NCBI GenBank assembly: GCA_046329195.1
Contig: JAXLVB010000001.1
Coordinates: forward strand, 1,240,001-1,304,000
Reading direction: 5' to 3'
DNA: 64,000 nucleotides
From: JAXLVB01 sp046329195
Lineage (GTDB): Bacteria > Bacteroidota > Bacteroidia > Cytophagales > Spirosomataceae
In this document: positions 16,815-24,612 of the stretch, piece after piece
Numbering within the stretch: the stretch's first letter is position 1
Layout of the letters: every line of letters starts with the position of its first letter
Notes under the pieces: generated by a model
Databases searched by the model: none
Told to the model about the DNA's origin: nothing
The model's input: the letters and a program-made list of their open reading frames with translations, nothing else
Made by a program: the position numbers and the translations under genes

Positions 16815-17213
16815 TTAATAAACGTAGCAGAGTACCTCTCCTCCTACATTGAGTGTACGGGCTTCTTTGTCGGTCATTACACCTTTTGACGTAGAAAGAA
16901 TGGCAATGCCTAACCCATTCAAAACTCGTGGAAGGCGAGATGAACCTGTGTACTTACGCAAACCAGGCTTGCTGATTCTGGTAAGGCTCAAAATCGCAGG
17001 TTGCTTTGTTACAGGGTTGTACTTCAAAGCAATTTTGATAGTACCTTGTACAGAGTTATCTTCAAACTTATAGTTTTGGATAAAACCCTTATCGTAAAGA
17101 ACCTTCGTGATTTCTTTCTTGATATTAGATGCAGGGATTTCAACAATCCGGTGACGAGCTTTGATAGCGTTACGAAGTCTCGTCAGGTAATCTGCAATTG
17201 GATCCGTTGTCAT
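16815..17213 (-). CDS. rpsH: Ribosomal protein S8
   Basis: 30S protein and, in E. coli, the spc-operon repressor. 132 residues: MTTDPIADYLTRLRNAIKARHR at the start and LNGLGIAILSTSKGVMTDKEAR with GGEVLCYVY at the end. The gene is preceded by an internal promoter and a short leader hairpin (17231-17254), so its expression can differ from that of the upstream genes. Confidence 0.98.
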   Translation of the reverse strand: MTTDPIADYLTRLRNAIKARHRIVEIPASNIKKEITKVLYDKGFIQNYKFEDNSVQGTIKIALKYNPVTKQPAILSLTRISKPGLRKYTGSSRLPRVLNGLGIAILSTSKGVMTDKEARTLNVGGEVLCYVY

Positions 17214-17230
17214 GGTAAATTGACGTTTAA

Positions 17231-17286
17231 CAGCCCGCTTCGCAAAACGGACTGCAAAGGTACGGGTTTGAAATGATATATCAAAA
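17231..17286 (-). promoter_or_regulatory. Internal promoter and leader hairpin before rpsH
   Basis: On the minus strand TTTTG (17286-17282), 19 nt, then TACCTTTG (17262-17255), a near-ideal Bacteroidota -33/-7 pair. The 22 nt at 17244-17265 are identical to those at the proximal rplC promoter (24290-24311). Directly downstream CAGTCCG (17254-17248) can pair with CGGGCTG (17237-17231) around a 10-nt loop at the expected 5' end of the mRNA. Confidence 0.8.
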
Positions 17287-17291
17287 CTTTC

Positions 17292-17561
17292 TTACCAGCT
17301 TGCTTTAGTTACACCAGGAATTTTACCTTGTGAAGCCATTTCTCTAAACTGGTTACGGCAGATGCCGAATTTACGGATGTAGCCTTTTGGACGGCCAGTG
17401 AGCTTACAGCGATTGTGCAAACGTACTGGAGAAGCATTGCGAGGTAGTTTGTCTAACGCTTCGTAGTCTCCAGCGGCTTTCAGAGCAGCACGTTTGGTAG
17501 CATATTTAGCTACTAAAGCTTCTCTTTTACGTTCTCTTGCCTTGATGGATTCTTTCGCCAT
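17292..17561 (-). CDS. rpsN: Ribosomal protein S14, zinc-less type
   Basis: 89-residue long form of S14 without the CxxC pairs of the short zinc form. Signature RLHNRCKLTGRPKGYIRKFGICRNQFREMA near the C-terminus and KASW end. 22 nt after rplE; the -33 element of the rpsH promoter lies just past its stop. Confidence 0.97.
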   Translation of the reverse strand: MAKESIKARERKREALVAKYATKRAALKAAGDYEALDKLPRNASPVRLHNRCKLTGRPKGYIRKFGICRNQFREMASQGKIPGVTKASW

Positions 17562-17583
17562 TACTTGACTTTGTTAAGAATAG

Positions 17584-18129
17584 TTATTTTTTTGATGCAA
17601 AGGGCATTCCAAGTTCTTTCAACAACGCATGAGCCTCTTCGTCTGTGTTGGCTGTTGTGACAAAAGTGATGTCCATTCCTGAAATCTTCTGAATTTTATC
17701 AATCGAGATTTCTGGGAAGATAATCTGTTCTTTTACACCAAGTGTGTAGTTACCACGGCCATCAAACCCTTTATCACTAATACCTTTGAAATCACGTACC
17801 CGTGGAAGGGCAACGGAAATCAGGCGATCTAAGAATTCAAACATACGCTCACCACGAAGGGTTACTTTGGCTCCAATGGCCATGTTTTCACGCAGTTTGA
17901 AGTTAGAGATAGCTTTTTTAGACATGGTAGCAACTGCTTTTTGTCCAGTGATTAAGCCAAGCTCTTCGATACCTACATCAACCATCTTTTTATCGGCAAC
18001 GGCTGCGCCGATACCTTTGTTTACGATGATTTTGGTAAGGCTGGGTACCTGCATAACAGAGCTATACTGAAACTTCTCCTTGAGTACAGGTACAATCTCT
18101 TTTTGATATTTTTCTTTTAAGCGTGCCAT
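17584..18129 (-). CDS. rplE: Ribosomal protein L5
   Basis: 5S rRNA-binding protein of the central protuberance that contacts the P-site tRNA. 181 residues, with MQVPSLTKIIVNKGIG, GQKAVATMSKKAISNFKLRE, RGERMFEFLDRLISVALPRVRDF and the C-terminal TANTDEEAHALLKELGMPF. 58 nt after rplX. Confidence 0.98.
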   Translation of the reverse strand: MARLKEKYQKEIVPVLKEKFQYSSVMQVPSLTKIIVNKGIGAAVADKKMVDVGIEELGLITGQKAVATMSKKAISNFKLRENMAIGAKVTLRGERMFEFLDRLISVALPRVRDFKGISDKGFDGRGNYTLGVKEQIIFPEISIDKIQKISGMDITFVTTANTDEEAHALLKELGMPFASKK

Positions 18130-18187
18130 GTTACTGCTGATTTTGTGGATTTCCGACCCACATGACGCTAACTTAAGTCAGCGACGA

Positions 18188-18526
18188 TTAGATGAATTCG
18201 CCAGTAGCTTTGCTATAGCGTTGTAGTTTGCCGTTAGCATTAAGTTTGCGACCTGTACGAGTGGCTTCGCCTGTTTTAGGATCTACTACCATCAAGTTGC
18301 TGATGTGGATAGAACCTTCACGTTGTTCGATGCCGCCTTCTGGTGACTGGGCTGTAGGCTTAACGTGTTTGGTCATCATGTTGACGCCTTCAACGATAGC
18401 ACGTTGTTTTTCGACCAACACTTTCTTTACCACGCCAGACTTGCCTTTTGCGTTGCCTGCAATTACCATGACGGTATCGCCAGACTTGATATGCAACTTG
18501 GGCTGTTTGTTATATTTTCTTTCCAT
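18188..18526 (-). CDS. rplX: Ribosomal protein L24
   Basis: Assembly-initiating 50S protein with a KOW motif (HIKSGDTVMVIAGNAKGKSGVV) near the start, then EGVNMMTKHVKPT and GGIEQREGSIHISNL. 112 residues. 33 nt after rplN. Confidence 0.97.
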   Translation of the reverse strand: MERKYNKQPKLHIKSGDTVMVIAGNAKGKSGVVKKVLVEKQRAIVEGVNMMTKHVKPTAQSPEGGIEQREGSIHISNLMVVDPKTGEATRTGRKLNANGKLQRYSKATGEFI

Positions 18527-18559
18527 TTTCCTAAAAGTCGTAGGTCCTTGGGGTACTTA

Positions 18560-18928
18560 TTAAAGTACTTCAGGAGCTAATGAAACGATTTTCATAAATT
18601 GTTTCTCTCTCAACTCACGGGCAACGGGACCGAAAATACGGGTTGCCCGTGGCTCATCTTGGTTGTTGAGCAATACCACCGCATTGTCTTCAAAACGGAT
18701 GTACGAGCCATCTTTGCGACGGACTTCCTTCCTCGTGCGAACGACTACGGCTTTAGAAACCGTACCTTTTTTCATGTTCGAAGAGGAAAGCGCTTGCTTT
18801 ACGGTAACAACCACTTTGTCACCTACAGATGCGTAGCGCTTGCCAGTTCCGCCCAACACACGAATAACAAGCACTTCTTTTGCGCCACTGTTATCCGCCA
18901 CATTGAGTCTGGATTCTTGCTGTATCAT
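18560..18928 (-). CDS. rplN: Ribosomal protein L14
   Basis: 50S protein at the subunit interface. 122 residues: MIQQESRLNVADNSGAKEVL, the GDKVVVTVKQAL strand, RFEDNAVVLLNNQDEPRATRIFGPV and REKQFMKIVSLAPEVL. The spacer before it contains GTTATC/GATAAC (18954-18971). Confidence 0.98.
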   Translation of the reverse strand: MIQQESRLNVADNSGAKEVLVIRVLGGTGKRYASVGDKVVVTVKQALSSSNMKKGTVSKAVVVRTRKEVRRKDGSYIRFEDNAVVLLNNQDEPRATRIFGPVARELREKQFMKIVSLAPEVL

Positions 18929-18985
18929 TGCTTTTAATAGTTATCTGTTAATCGTTATCGGTTAGGATAACTGGTAACTGAAAAA

Positions 18986-19258
18986 TTACTTCGCTTTCTC
19001 AACGATTTCGACTAATCTCCAACGTTTGTTTTTGCTCAACGGGCGAGTCTCCATCACTTTGATTGTATCGCCTATGCCACAGTCGTTGTTTTCGTCATGT
19101 ACCATGAGCTTAGTGGTTTTCTTGGTAAATTTACCATACAACGGGTGCTTTACTTTCCGTTCTACGGCAATCACACAAGATTTTTCCATCTTGTTGCTCA
19201 CCACCTTCCCAATACGTACTTTACGAAGGTTTCTTGCTGGTTTTACTGCTTCTTCCAT
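18986..19258 (-). CDS. rpsQ: Ribosomal protein S17
   Basis: 30S early-assembly protein, OB-fold, 90 residues: RKVRIGKVVSNKMEKSCVIAVERKVKHPLYGK, and IGDTIKVMETRPLSKNKRWRLVEI. 50 nt after rpmC. Confidence 0.97.
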   Translation of the reverse strand: MEEAVKPARNLRKVRIGKVVSNKMEKSCVIAVERKVKHPLYGKFTKKTTKLMVHDENNDCGIGDTIKVMETRPLSKNKRWRLVEIVEKAK

Positions 19259-19308
19259 GATTATGGTCTTTTGCTGTTCTGATTAGAACAATACCTTGAC
19301 AGAATGGC

Positions 19309-19500
19309 CTATTGGTTGTTTTTCTCAGTCAAAATGGTTTCCATTCTTGATACCAAACGACGTGCTTGACGAATACGCAACGGATTTTCAATCGGTGAAA
19401 TAGCGTGAGCCATTTTCAATTTGGCTAACTGTTCTTTTTCTGTTGCTAATTGGTCTTTAAGCGCTTCAACCGAAAGAGCCTTAATTTCTGAATTTTTCAT
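19309..19500 (-). CDS. rpmC: Ribosomal protein L29
   Basis: Two-helix 50S protein at the exit tunnel, 63 residues, MKNSEIKALSVEALKDQLATEKEQL and the signature-like HAISPIENPLRIRQARRLVSRM. The 83-nt spacer before it contains two overlapping ACTTACGAC words (19549-19564). Confidence 0.95.
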   Translation of the reverse strand: MKNSEIKALSVEALKDQLATEKEQLAKLKMAHAISPIENPLRIRQARRLVSRMETILTEKNNQ

Positions 19501-19548
19501 TGTCTTAATACGTAAGTTGTTCGTTTACAAGTCATAACTCGTATTATT

Positions 19549-19564
19549 ACTTACGACTTACGAC
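19549..19564 (+). repeat. Overlapping ACTTACGAC repeats before rpmC
   Basis: The word ACTTACGAC occurs twice, 7 nt apart, in the rplP-rpmC spacer. The same 9-nt word occurs twice again before accD (48790-48798 and 48803-48811). It can also pair imperfectly with ACGTAAGT at the other end of the same spacer. Confidence 0.6.
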
Positions 19565-19583
19565 CTAGAAACACCCGACTATT

Positions 19584-20009
19584 TTATGCCTCTTCTTGGT
19601 AATCCCGACGAACTACAAAGCGAGTTTTTAAAGGCAATTTTTGAGCAGCCAATCGAAGGGCTTCGTTTGCCAAAGCTAAAGGAACACCTGTTGCTTCAAA
19701 CAAAATAGTACCTGGCTTAATTTGAGCTACCCAATATTCTGGAGCACCTTTACCTTTACCCATCCGCACTTCGGCTGGCTTTTTGGTGATAGGCTTATCA
19801 GGGAAAATACGAATCCAAACTTGACCTTCACGTTTCATCGCACGGGTTACGGCGATACGAGCGGCTTCAATTTGGCGTGCTGTGATACGACCTGGCTCCA
19901 AAGATTTGATTGCAAACGAACCGAAAGCAATCTCGTGACCACGAGTAGCCAGACCTTTGATTCTGCCTTTTTGTTGCTTACGGAATTTGGTTCTTCTCGG
20001 CTGTAACAT
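19584..20009 (-). CDS. rplP: Ribosomal protein L16
   Basis: 50S protein near the A-site and peptidyl transferase centre, 141 residues: MLQPRRTKFRKQQKGRIKG, GHEIAFGSFAIKSLEPGRI, RIFPDKPITKKPAEVRMGKGKGAPEYWVA and KLPLKTRFV. 55 nt after rpsC. Confidence 0.98.
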   Translation of the reverse strand: MLQPRRTKFRKQQKGRIKGLATRGHEIAFGSFAIKSLEPGRITARQIEAARIAVTRAMKREGQVWIRIFPDKPITKKPAEVRMGKGKGAPEYWVAQIKPGTILFEATGVPLALANEALRLAAQKLPLKTRFVVRRDYQEEA

Positions 20010-20064
20010 TTTTTTATCGTCTTTACAGTCATCAGCATTTGGCTATGCGCCAAACATCGACTGA

Positions 20065-20880
20065 CTATCTTTTGTTATTGTTATTCCGTTTGCGGCGTTT
20101 GTTGTCATCATTACCACCGCCACGTTCGTTGCCACGGCGATCATTACGGTCGCCACGGCCACCACGACGGTCGTTACGGTCGTTACCACCACGGTGGTCG
20201 CCACGATCGCTGCGTTCATTAGACTGCACAGCAGCAGATGGCGAAAGGTCACGCTTACCATAAACTTCGCCTCTAAAAATCCATACCTTTATACCAATTT
20301 TGCCATAAACGGTTTGGGCTTCAGATACAGCGTAATCAATATCGGCACGAAGTGTATGTAGAGGAACACGACCTTCCTTATATTGCTCGGTGCGGGCCAT
20401 TTCGGCACCACCCAAACGGCCAGAAAGTTTCACTTTGATACCTTGAGCACCTACACGCATCGTACCAGCAATAGCTTGTTTCATGGCACGACGGAATGAG
20501 ATACGAGCTTCTAACTGTTGAGCAATAGTCTCGCCTACTAGTTTGGCATCAAGTTCAGGGCGCTTAATCTCAAAAATATTGATTTGAACGTCCTTTCCGG
20601 TGATTTTCTTTAGCTCTTCCTTGATTTTGTCCACCTCGTTTCCACCTTTTCCGATTACAACACCTGGGCGGGCAGTGTGAATAGTGAGAGTGATGCGCTT
20701 CAAGGTACGCTCAATCACGACCTTAGCGATAGCACCTTTCGGGATACGAGCCTGAATGTATTTACGAATTTTTTCGTCTTCAATCAGTTTATCAGCAAAG
20801 GTTTTGCCACCGTACCAGTTGGAATCCCAACCACGAACGATACCAAGCCGTAAACCAACAGGATTAATTTTCTGTCCCAT
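20065..20880 (-). CDS. rpsC: Ribosomal protein S3 with long RGG/RND-rich tail
   Basis: 30S protein at the mRNA entry channel, 271 residues, longer than the usual 210-235. The core is complete: MGQKINPVGLRLGI, KH-domain stretch PGVVIGKGGNEVDKIKEEL, and the C-terminal signature GRLGGAEMARTE with LHTLRADIDYA and GKIGIKVWIFRGE. After GKRDLSPSAAVQ (to about residue 217) come about 54 residues almost only of R, G, N and D, such as DRGDHRGGNDRNDRRGGRG, ending in KRRKRNNNNKR. The DNA there is a run of near-repeats such as CGGTCGTTACGGTCGTTACC. An RNA-binding role for the tail is inferred from its composition. Confidence 0.97.
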   Translation of the reverse strand: MGQKINPVGLRLGIVRGWDSNWYGGKTFADKLIEDEKIRKYIQARIPKGAIAKVVIERTLKRITLTIHTARPGVVIGKGGNEVDKIKEELKKITGKDVQINIFEIKRPELDAKLVGETIAQQLEARISFRRAMKQAIAGTMRVGAQGIKVKLSGRLGGAEMARTEQYKEGRVPLHTLRADIDYAVSEAQTVYGKIGIKVWIFRGEVYGKRDLSPSAAVQSNERSDRGDHRGGNDRNDRRGGRGDRNDRRGNERGGGNDDNKRRKRNNNNKR

Positions 20881-20890
20881 CTTGAGTCAG

Positions 20891-21277
20891 TTATGCTTCG
20901 GTTGTTGATTGTTCTTCTTCGAGTAATACTTCATCAGCAGCGGCTACCACGATGGTGATGTGATTGGAGCGCTTACGCACCCGATACGCACGGCCTTGTG
21001 GAGCTGGCTGAAGACGCTTCATAAATGGACCACCATCTACAAAAACGGTTTTTACATACAACCCAGCGTCTTCGAGTTTGAGTTGCTCCTCAAACTTTTG
21101 TTGCCAGTTGGCAATAGCCGAAAGCAACACTTTGCGCATGGTTGGGGCAGCGCCTTGAGGCTGGTATTTTAGAATGCTGAGGGCTTTGCTAACTTCCTGA
21201 CCTCTGATTAAGTCTGCAACTAAGCGCATCTTTTGAGGCGAAGTAGGCACATTTCTCAATATTGCTCTTGCTTCCAT
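20891..21277 (-). CDS. rplV: Ribosomal protein L22
   Basis: 50S protein whose hairpin lines the exit tunnel. 128 residues: MEARAILRNVPTSPQKMRLVADLIRG at the start, VFVDGGPFMKRLQPAPQGRAYRVRKR in the hairpin. 62 nt after rpsS; that spacer has a direct repeat of ATTTCTGATTTCGG (about 21287-21314). 10 nt before rpsC. Confidence 0.98.
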   Translation of the reverse strand: MEARAILRNVPTSPQKMRLVADLIRGQEVSKALSILKYQPQGAAPTMRKVLLSAIANWQQKFEEQLKLEDAGLYVKTVFVDGGPFMKRLQPAPQGRAYRVRKRSNHITIVVAAADEVLLEEEQSTTEA

Positions 21278-21339
21278 GTTAGTAATTTCTGATTTCGGAT
21301 TTCTGATTTCGGAGGGTGTTCCGACGTCGGGCTTCCTGA

Positions 21340-21618
21340 TTATCTCTTGCCTTTATCTTTTTTGGCTACGTGACCTCGGAAGTTCCGAGTTGGAGCAAAT
21401 TCGCCCAATTTGTGACCTACCATATTTTCGGTCACATACACAGGAATGAACTTGTTGCCATTGTGAACTGCAAAGGTGTGACCCACGAAATCGGGTGAAA
21501 TCATCGAACGACGTGACCACGTTTTGATGACGGACTTTTTGCCTGAAAGGTTCATCTTGTCAACCTTGTTGCTCAAGCGAAAATCAATATAAGGTCCTTT
21601 TTTTAACGAGCGTGCCAT
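21340..21618 (-). CDS. rpsS: Ribosomal protein S19
   Basis: 30S head protein, 92 residues: MARSLKKGPYIDFRL, the signature KTWSRRSMISPDFVGHTFAVHNGN, and MVGHKLGEFAPTRNFRGH. Its start overlaps the rplB stop by one base. Confidence 0.98.
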   Translation of the reverse strand: MARSLKKGPYIDFRLSNKVDKMNLSGKKSVIKTWSRRSMISPDFVGHTFAVHNGNKFIPVYVTENMVGHKLGEFAPTRNFRGHVAKKDKGKR

Positions 21619-22442
21619 TATTTCTTCCTCTTACTGATGATTAACTTATCAGAATATTTTGTCAAGCTACGAGTTTTCTTACCCTTAGCAAATTGGCCAT
21701 TGCGTGAACGTGGCTGACCACCCGATGCACGGCCTTCACCACCACCCATTGGGTGATCTACTGGGTTCATAGCTACCCCACGAACTCGTGGACGAATACC
21801 TAACCAACGGTTACGACCAGCTTTACCCTTTGATTCGTTCATGTGGTCGGCGTTAGATACCGAGCCTACTGTAGCCATACAGGTTGAGAGAATCATGCGA
21901 GTTTCGCCAGATGGCAAGCGGAGGATGGCATATTTGCCTTCACGACCTACTAACTGAGCGTAAGTACCTGCACTGCGTACAATTTGGCCTCCTTTGCCTG
22001 GGTGTAGTTCAACGTTGTGAACAATAGTACCCATCGGCATTGAGCTAAGTGGAAGAGCGTTTCCTACTTCAGGAGCTACGCTTGCACCAGAAATGATAGT
22101 CTGACCTACGGTCAAACCTTTTGGAGCGATGATGTAGCGCTTTTCGCCATCGGCATACTGCACAAGGGCGATACGTGAGGTACGGTTTGGATCGTATTCG
22201 ATGGTAAGTACTTCGGCAGCGATGTCGTATTTATTGCGTTTGAAGTCAATAATCCGATAGCGGCGCTTGTGACCACCACCGATGTAACGCATGGCTCTGT
22301 GACCCATGTCGTTGCGTCCACCGGTTTTTTTGATAACCGCCAATAGGCTTTTTTCGGGCTTGTCCGTAGTAATGTCCGCAAACGAAGGAGCTACTCGGTG
22401 TCGCTGGCCTGGGGTTATTGGTTTTAACTTTTTGAGTGCCAT
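21618..22442 (-). CDS. rplB: Ribosomal protein L2
   Basis: Large conserved 50S protein at the peptidyl transferase centre, 274 residues: KKTGGRNDMGHRAMRYIGGGHKR split by basic loops, GAYAQLVGREG-like GTYAQLVGREGKYA, and the signature PVDHPMGGGEGR with functional His. The 177-nt spacer before it is the largest within the rplC-rplV part and contains a CCCG/CGGG hairpin near 22517-22533 and the word AAAGGTTAAAG (22565-22575). Confidence 0.98.
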   Translation of the reverse strand: MALKKLKPITPGQRHRVAPSFADITTDKPEKSLLAVIKKTGGRNDMGHRAMRYIGGGHKRRYRIIDFKRNKYDIAAEVLTIEYDPNRTSRIALVQYADGEKRYIIAPKGLTVGQTIISGASVAPEVGNALPLSSMPMGTIVHNVELHPGKGGQIVRSAGTYAQLVGREGKYAILRLPSGETRMILSTCMATVGSVSNADHMNESKGKAGRNRWLGIRPRVRGVAMNPVDHPMGGGEGRASGGQPRSRNGQFAKGKKTRSLTKYSDKLIISKRKK

Positions 22443-22619
22443 TGGTTTTTACACTATATACTCTAAACTTTCTCTTATCCCTGAAGTTATGTTCGAGAAA
22501 GAAGGTTTGCATCAACCCGCAGGGAACGGGGATATACCTTTTAGGGTGAAAAGTAATAAAGTGAAAAGGTTAAAGCAGAAACTTTCTTTGCGCTTTTGTC
22601 TTTATACTTTTGCCTCTGC

Positions 22620-22907
22620 TTAAATGGCAGCGTAGAAATCAATTACTTCGCCGTCGGCCACTGTTACGATGGCTTTCTTAAAAGTTGAAGTCATACCCGA
22701 TGTTACACGAGTTTTAGTACTTCTTGATTTTACTTTACCAATCTGGCGGAGCGTTTGTACTGCGTCCACCTTAACGCCGTACATTTTTTCGATAGCCTTC
22801 TTGATTTCAATCTTGTTGGCTTTCAACGCTACTTTAAAACCATACTTGCCTTTTTTGTTCAGCTCAGTATATTTTTCGGTAAGCAACGGTTTGATGATAA
22901 TACTCAT
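22620..22907 (-). CDS. rplW: Ribosomal protein L23
   Basis: 50S exit-site protein that docks SRP and trigger factor. 95 residues: MSIIIKPLLTEKYTELNKKGKYGFKV, KANKIEIKKAIEKMYGVKVDAVQTL. 39 nt after rplD. Confidence 0.96.
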   Translation of the reverse strand: MSIIIKPLLTEKYTELNKKGKYGFKVALKANKIEIKKAIEKMYGVKVDAVQTLRQIGKVKSRSTKTRVTSGMTSTFKKAIVTVADGEVIDFYAAI

Positions 22908-22946
22908 TTCCGTATGTTGTTATCAGACAAGCGAGTAGCTTGTTGG

Positions 22947-23573
22947 TTATTTCAATAACGATTCAATTTTAGAAACAGCACCTTCGCTGATAATCACTTT
23001 GTCGGCGTTTAGTACGTCGTAGGTTGTGAGTTGCGAGGCAGTAACTACGTTGGCTCTTTGGATGTTACGGCTTGAGAGATAAACGTTTTCGTTTTGCTCG
23101 CCCAAGATCAAGAGGGTTTTGGTGTTTACCAATGCAAAAGCATTAAGTAGTGCCAAGAAGTCTTTTGTTTTTGGTGCAGCTAGCGAGAAATCTTCTAAAA
23201 CTGTTACCACGCCATCTTTTGCTTTTGAAGCTAAAGCCGACTTACGAGCTAATGCTTTTTCTTTTTTGTTTACTTTGAAACCGTAGTCACGAGGTCTTGG
23301 GCCGAAAATACGACCACCACCTTTGAACACTGGCGACTTCAAAGAGCCGGCACGGGCGCCGCCTGTACCTTTTTGGCGTTTGATTTTGCGAGTTGAGCGT
23401 GAAACTTCAGCTCTTTCTTTCGCTTTGTGCGTTCCTTGACGCTGGTTAGCAAGATATTGCTTTACATCAAGCCACATCACATGCTCGTTTGGCTCAATGC
23501 CAAATATCTCATCCGAGAGTGTGACGGTTTTGCCAGTTGCTTGACCTTGTGTATTAAAAACGGAAAGTTCCAT
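22947..23573 (-). CDS. rplD: Ribosomal protein L4
   Basis: 50S protein with a loop in the exit tunnel, 208 residues: QYLANQRQGTHKAKERAEVSRSTRKIKRQKGTGGARAG loop region (split by spacing), RGPRP-like IFGPRPRDYGFKVNKKEK, and C-terminal TASQLTTYDVLNADKVIISEGA. E. coli L4 represses its own operon; whether that holds here is not visible. 49 nt after rplC, with a bulged hairpin (23592-23618) between them. Confidence 0.97.
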   Translation of the reverse strand: MELSVFNTQGQATGKTVTLSDEIFGIEPNEHVMWLDVKQYLANQRQGTHKAKERAEVSRSTRKIKRQKGTGGARAGSLKSPVFKGGGRIFGPRPRDYGFKVNKKEKALARKSALASKAKDGVVTVLEDFSLAAPKTKDFLALLNAFALVNTKTLLILGEQNENVYLSSRNIQRANVVTASQLTTYDVLNADKVIISEGAVSKIESLLK

Positions 23574-23622
23574 TCTAATAAAAAATTAACGGTCGGCCTC
23601 GTTGGGAAGCCAACCGACAAGA

Positions 23623-24240
23623 TTATTTCTCTAAAATCACAATTGAATTCTTAGCACCCGGAACCGAGCCACTAATCACGATAAGGTTCTGCTCAGGATA
23701 TACCTTGAGAACTTTAAGGTTTTGAACTTTTACCCGGTCGTTACCCATGCGGCCAGCCATGCGGAGACCTTTGAATACACGTGATGGGAACGAACATGCA
23801 CCAATCGAACCTGGGTGGCGCTGACGGTTGTGCTGACCGTGTGTTTGACCACCTACCCCGCCGAATCCGTGACGTTTTACAACACCTTGGAATCCACGAC
23901 CTTTTGAAGTACCGATGGCGTCAATAAAGTCACCTTCTACAAAAAGTTCAGCAGTTACAGTATCACCTAAGCTAATAGAACCTTCAAAAGTTTTGAACTC
24001 AACTAACTTACGTTTAGGAGTAGTACCTGCTTTTTTGAAGTGACCTGCCAATGGTTTGGTGGTGTTCTTTTCTTTTTTCTCACCATAGCCTAACTGAATA
24101 GCGTTGTAGCCATCTGTTTCTACGGTTTTTACTTGCGTTACTGTGCAAGGTCCGGCTTCAATCAGCGTACACGCTACGGCTGAACCGTCGGCGTTGTAGA
24201 GGCTGGTCATGCCCAGTTTTTTACCAATTATGCCTGACAT
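23623..24240 (-). CDS. rplC: Ribosomal protein L3
   Basis: 50S protein that organises the peptidyl transferase centre, 205 residues: MSGIIGKKLGMTSLYNADG, GRGFQGVVKRHGFGGVGGQTHGQHNRQRHPGSIG across the signature, and RMAGRMGNDRVKVQNL. It is the first gene of the cluster: rpsJ, which usually precedes it, is absent, and the DNA upstream is a promoter/leader region rather than a gene. Confidence 0.98.
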   Translation of the reverse strand: MSGIIGKKLGMTSLYNADGSAVACTLIEAGPCTVTQVKTVETDGYNAIQLGYGEKKEKNTTKPLAGHFKKAGTTPKRKLVEFKTFEGSISLGDTVTAELFVEGDFIDAIGTSKGRGFQGVVKRHGFGGVGGQTHGQHNRQRHPGSIGACSFPSRVFKGLRMAGRMGNDRVKVQNLKVLKVYPEQNLIVISGSVPGAKNSIVILEK

Positions 24241-24300
24241 TTTCTTGAAAATTAGTTAGTTACGGCTTCCCGACAGAGGGGTGCCTCAGAAAACGGACTG

Positions 24301-24331
24301 CAAAGGTACGGTTTTCGTTTTGCTTTGCAAA
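24301..24331 (-). promoter_or_regulatory. Proximal promoter of the ribosomal cluster
   Basis: On the minus strand TTTG (24331-24328), 19 nt, TACCTTTG (24308-24301): the consensus of the Bacteroidota housekeeping sigma factor. The expected leader to the rplC ATG is about 55-60 nt and contains a short GAGG/CCTC hairpin. It shares 22 identical bases (24290-24311) with the promoter before rpsH. Confidence 0.85.
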
Positions 24332-24359
24332 CGGTTTGGCAAAATTTCTGAAAAAATTT

Positions 24360-24610
24360 GTCAGCAAGATTAACTGATGCGACGAACAGCAGGATAGATT
24401 TTACTTGGAAAGCAAAAACTATCGTGTCTGCGGTTTTAGCTTGCTACTTAACAAACCGGCTGGGCATTCAGCGAAAGGTGAGTCAGTAGTAGTCCTGAAA
24501 CCTATTTTTCAGTTCATTTCAGGAAGGAAATTACGTGTGAGGCTTTCTGGAGTCTTCGGCGAGTTCTGCCAACCCGAATCGAAGCAAAAAGGTTATTCCC
24601 GAAATGAGGA
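24360..24610 (-). ncRNA. Candidate structured leader or small RNA upstream of rplC
   Basis: Noncoding segment that starts just after the distal promoter. It holds several stems: 24514-24525 with 24596-24607 (12 bp, one G-U); the same segment alternatively with 24494-24500 (7 bp); CTTCG/CGAAG 24554-24584 enclosing GAGTT/AACCC; CGGTTT/AAACCG 24431-24458 enclosing TAGC/GCTA; GCTG/CAGC 24459-24472. A weak TCAG/CTGA stem followed by ATTTTTTC (minus strand, about 24384-24353) may end it before the proximal promoter. I could not match it to tmRNA, RNase P RNA, 4.5S RNA or a known riboswitch. Confidence 0.45.
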
Positions 24611-24612
24611 CG

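Noticed and set aside
20039..20263. Plus-strand frame rich in Ser/Arg/Pro
   Set aside because: It is the antisense of the repetitive RGG tail of rpsC; repeats keep several frames open by composition.
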